Source: DASRHY01 sp046765875
GTDB taxonomy: Bacteria > Actinomycetota > Actinomycetes > Propionibacteriales > Kribbellaceae
Direction of reading: 5' to 3'
Assembly: GCA_046765875.1 (NCBI GenBank)
Contig: JBKPSJ010000427.1
Location: 1-7,598 of the forward strand
Length of the DNA: 7,598 nt
The position numbers and the translations under genes were made by a program. This document shows positions 6,806-7,598 of the stretch, in pieces (position 1 is the first letter of the stretch; every line of letters starts with the position of its first letter). A model generated the notes under the pieces. That model saw only the letters and a program-made list of their open reading frames with translations. It was not told the origin of the DNA and did not search any database.

Positions 6806-6823
6806 GTGACTAGAATCAGTCAC
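6806..6823 (+). promoter_or_regulatory. Operator-like palindrome over a -10-like box
   Basis: GTGACT (6806-6811) and AGTCAC (6818-6823) are exact reverse complements with a 6-base spacer. This 18-base dyad has the size and shape of TetR- or MarR-type operators. TAGAAT at 6811-6816 matches the -10 consensus at five of six bases on the plus strand and lies in the dyad. No -35 hexamer is clear at 16-19 bases upstream. No intact gene begins downstream, so it may be the orphaned control site of a lost gene. Confidence 0.35.
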
Positions 6824-6881
6824 CGTCCCCGATCACCTAGCGAACGGCCGTCGCGCATCAGTCAACGGAGGACGTCGGTCG

Positions 6882-6908
6882 GCCAGCCGGGCCAGCCTCG
6901 CCAGCCGG
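6882..6908. repeat. Three tandem copies of a 9-base unit
   Basis: GCCAGCCGG, GCCAGCCTC and GCCAGCCGG follow each other without gaps, the first and third identical. The 9-base period would keep any reading frame, but no supported gene covers it. Confidence 0.55.
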
Positions 6909-6971
6909 AGTCGGACATCGCGGCCTCGTGACTCGATCCCGCACGTGAAGAGTTTCTGTACCGGTCTCAAG

Positions 6972-6992
6972 TCCGGCCGCATGGCGGCCGGA
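6972..6992. repeat. GC-rich hairpin
   Basis: TCCGGCCGC (6972-6980) and GCGGCCGGA (6984-6992) form a perfect 9-bp stem closed by the three bases ATG. There is no T-run on either side, so an intrinsic terminator is unlikely. It belongs to the cluster of palindromes in this gene-free block. Confidence 0.5.
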
Positions 6993-7075
6993 GCGCCCGG
7001 CGTACGGGCCGCCGCCCGCCGCTCCCTCGGGGTCGCTCTGGGCGGCCAGGCCCCGCCTGGGCGCTAACACGCCAA

Positions 7076-7111
7076 AGCCCCGGGAAGACCACTGAAGTCT
7101 TCACCGGGGCT
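7076..7111 (-). terminator. Long stem-loop, probable terminator
   Basis: The outer stem AGCCCCGG (7076-7083) pairs with CCGGGGCT (7104-7111). The inner stem GAAGAC (7084-7089) pairs with GTCTTC (7097-7102). A single A bulges at 7103, and the loop is 7 bases. On the minus strand the stem is followed by a short T-rich run (TTTGGCGTGTT); on the plus strand there is none. It therefore most likely stops leftward transcription, for example read-through from the DUF4190-like gene whose stop is 352 bases to the right. A structured-RNA 3' end is an alternative. Confidence 0.6.
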
Positions 7112-7198
7112 CACGGTGCCCGCCTCAGCCGAGACCAGGTCCCGCCCGAGCCGGCGGCCGGCGAAGGCTGCCGGAGCGTACGGGGCCGCCCTCAGGCC

Positions 7199-7250
7199 TC
7201 AAGGGTGCTCCGCATCGCCGCAGGCGACGGCCGCAAGCGGCCGCCCTTGA
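7199..7250. repeat. 52-base element able to fold as a three-way junction
   Basis: The outer stem TCAAGGG (7199-7205) pairs with CCCTTGA (7244-7250). It encloses two further perfect hairpins: TCGCC/GGCGA (7215-7219 with 7223-7227, 3-base loop) and CGGCCGC/GCGGCCG (7228-7234 with 7237-7243, 2-base loop). All three stems fit together without overlap. The architecture suggests a palindromic intergenic repeat, a small mobile (MITE/REP-like) unit or a structured RNA. There is no second copy in the window. Confidence 0.5.
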
Positions 7251-7286
7251 CCCCCGAGCCTCCACGGCCCCTCGGGCATGGCTGGT

Positions 7287-7304
7287 GGCAGGAAGGTTCC
7301 TGCC
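7287..7304. repeat. 8-bp inverted repeat with 2-base centre
   Basis: GGCAGGAA (7287-7294) and TTCCTGCC (7297-7304) are exact reverse complements separated by GG. The 2-base centre favours a protein-binding dyad or a DNA cruciform over an RNA hairpin. No gene start lies close by. Confidence 0.5.
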
Positions 7305-7462
7305 CGGCTGGACCCGGCAGCCCTCACCGACCGCCTCCGCGACCGCTCGCCCACCGGTGCCCGGTGTCGCACCTGACCGATCGATGTGACCAGCGCCCAA
7401 ACCTGCACGGGCAAGTCGACCAGGTTGCTCTCAGCTCTGATCGTCAAACGCGCAGACAGAAC

Positions 7463-7598
7463 CTAACCGTCCGCACTCATCATGCTAAAGAAGGCGAGAG
7501 CCCAGATCGCCAGGACTGCGCCCGAGATGACCAGGGCAACAATCGCGAGCACTCTTCCTTTGCGGTTTCGCCGTGCGACGCCAAGGGCTGTGATGGCG
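7463..7598 (-). CDS. DUF4190-like small membrane protein, C-terminal end (partial)
   Basis: The minus strand carries 44 codons up to a TAG at 7463-7465; the start lies beyond the right edge. The peptide has a basic cytosolic loop (GVARRNRKGR) followed by one hydrophobic segment of about 20 residues (VLAIVALVISGAVLAIWALA) and a short tail (FFSMMSADG). The pattern 'G..RR.RKGR.LAI.ALV.S.v' is that of the second half of DUF4190 proteins, small two-helix membrane proteins common in actinobacteria and of unknown function. No terminator directly follows; the nearest candidate is the hairpin at 7076-7111. Confidence 0.7.
   Translation of the reverse strand, partial: AITALGVARRNRKGRVLAIVALVISGAVLAIWALAFFSMMSADG

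Larger units (their letters stand above)
6824..7075. other. Non-coding stretch with short repeats
   Basis: I see no convincing gene; the open minus-strand frame at 6858-7070 gives low-complexity Gly/Ala/Arg peptide. The stretch carries a 9-base tandem repeat (6882-6908) and a GC hairpin (6972-6992), listed separately. Confidence 0.45.
7112..7462. other. Gene-free stretch with structured repeats
   Basis: The open frames here (minus strand, 7125-7400 and 7199-7447) give Gly/Arg/Ala-rich peptides without domain signals and cross three palindromic elements. I treat the stretch as non-coding. The reading TIRAESNLVDLPVQVWALVT at the right end of 7199-7447 is the only piece that looks somewhat protein-like. 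Confidence 0.45.

Noticed and set aside
7076..7111. tRNA or other classical RNA gene around the long hairpin
   Set aside because: The single extended stem with a 7-base loop has no D-arm, T-arm or acceptor arrangement. A terminator explains it better.
1..7598. CRISPR array, insertion sequence ends or transposase genes
   Set aside because: I found no regularly spaced direct repeats, no transposase motifs and no matched terminal repeats flanking a gene.

Overview
The window is high-GC DNA with strongly GC-biased third codon positions, actinomycete-type regulators and a secreted protease with an actinobacterial domain architecture. It is most likely from a soil actinomycete. A Micromonosporaceae-like source is my guess from protein style only and is not proven by the sequence.

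Layout, left to right. At 1-156 (+) is the last 51 codons of an ABC-2 type (DrrB-like) exporter permease. It is followed 29 bases later by a complete MerR-family regulator (186-956, +), probably in the same transcript and controlling the exporter. At 1080-1541 (+) is a small conserved-looking protein with an S1-like (OB-fold) C-terminal half, possibly translated from a leaderless mRNA. From about 1542 to 3330 lies a gene graveyard. It holds a minus-strand conserved hypothetical gene with two frameshifts (1801-2498), the C-terminal part of a plus-strand regulator-like gene with two frameshifts (2547-3036), and a plus-strand PIN-domain gene with one frameshift and a lost 3' end (3136-3312). Intact genes lie on both sides, so the decay is local.

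The largest gene (3379-6486, -) encodes a secreted S53 sedolisin/kumamolisin-type serine-carboxyl protease. It has a signal peptide, pro-kumamolisin propeptide, catalytic domain with Glu/Asp/Asp/Ser residues, a C-terminal calcium-site motif and about 385 residues of Ig-like/PxKF-like C-terminal domains. A strong hairpin ends the transcript, and a nested inverted repeat lies just upstream of the start codon.

From 6545 to 7462 I find no convincing gene. The stretch is instead rich in inverted repeats: an 18-bp operator-like palindrome over a -10-like box (6806-6823), a GC hairpin (6972-6992), a long 14-bp stem terminator (7076-7111), a 52-base element that can fold as a three-way junction (7199-7250) and an 8-bp-stem repeat (7287-7304). 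At the right edge (7463-7598, -) is the C-terminal end of a small membrane protein resembling DUF4190.

Functional picture: an exporter with its regulator and a secreted acid-type protease are the live functions. They are separated by a region that has collected and lost a regulator/PIN-type accessory cargo. I do not see a clearly new multi-gene system. The structured intergenic block at 6970-7304 and the vicinal-cysteine pattern of the sedolisin are the items most worth a second look.
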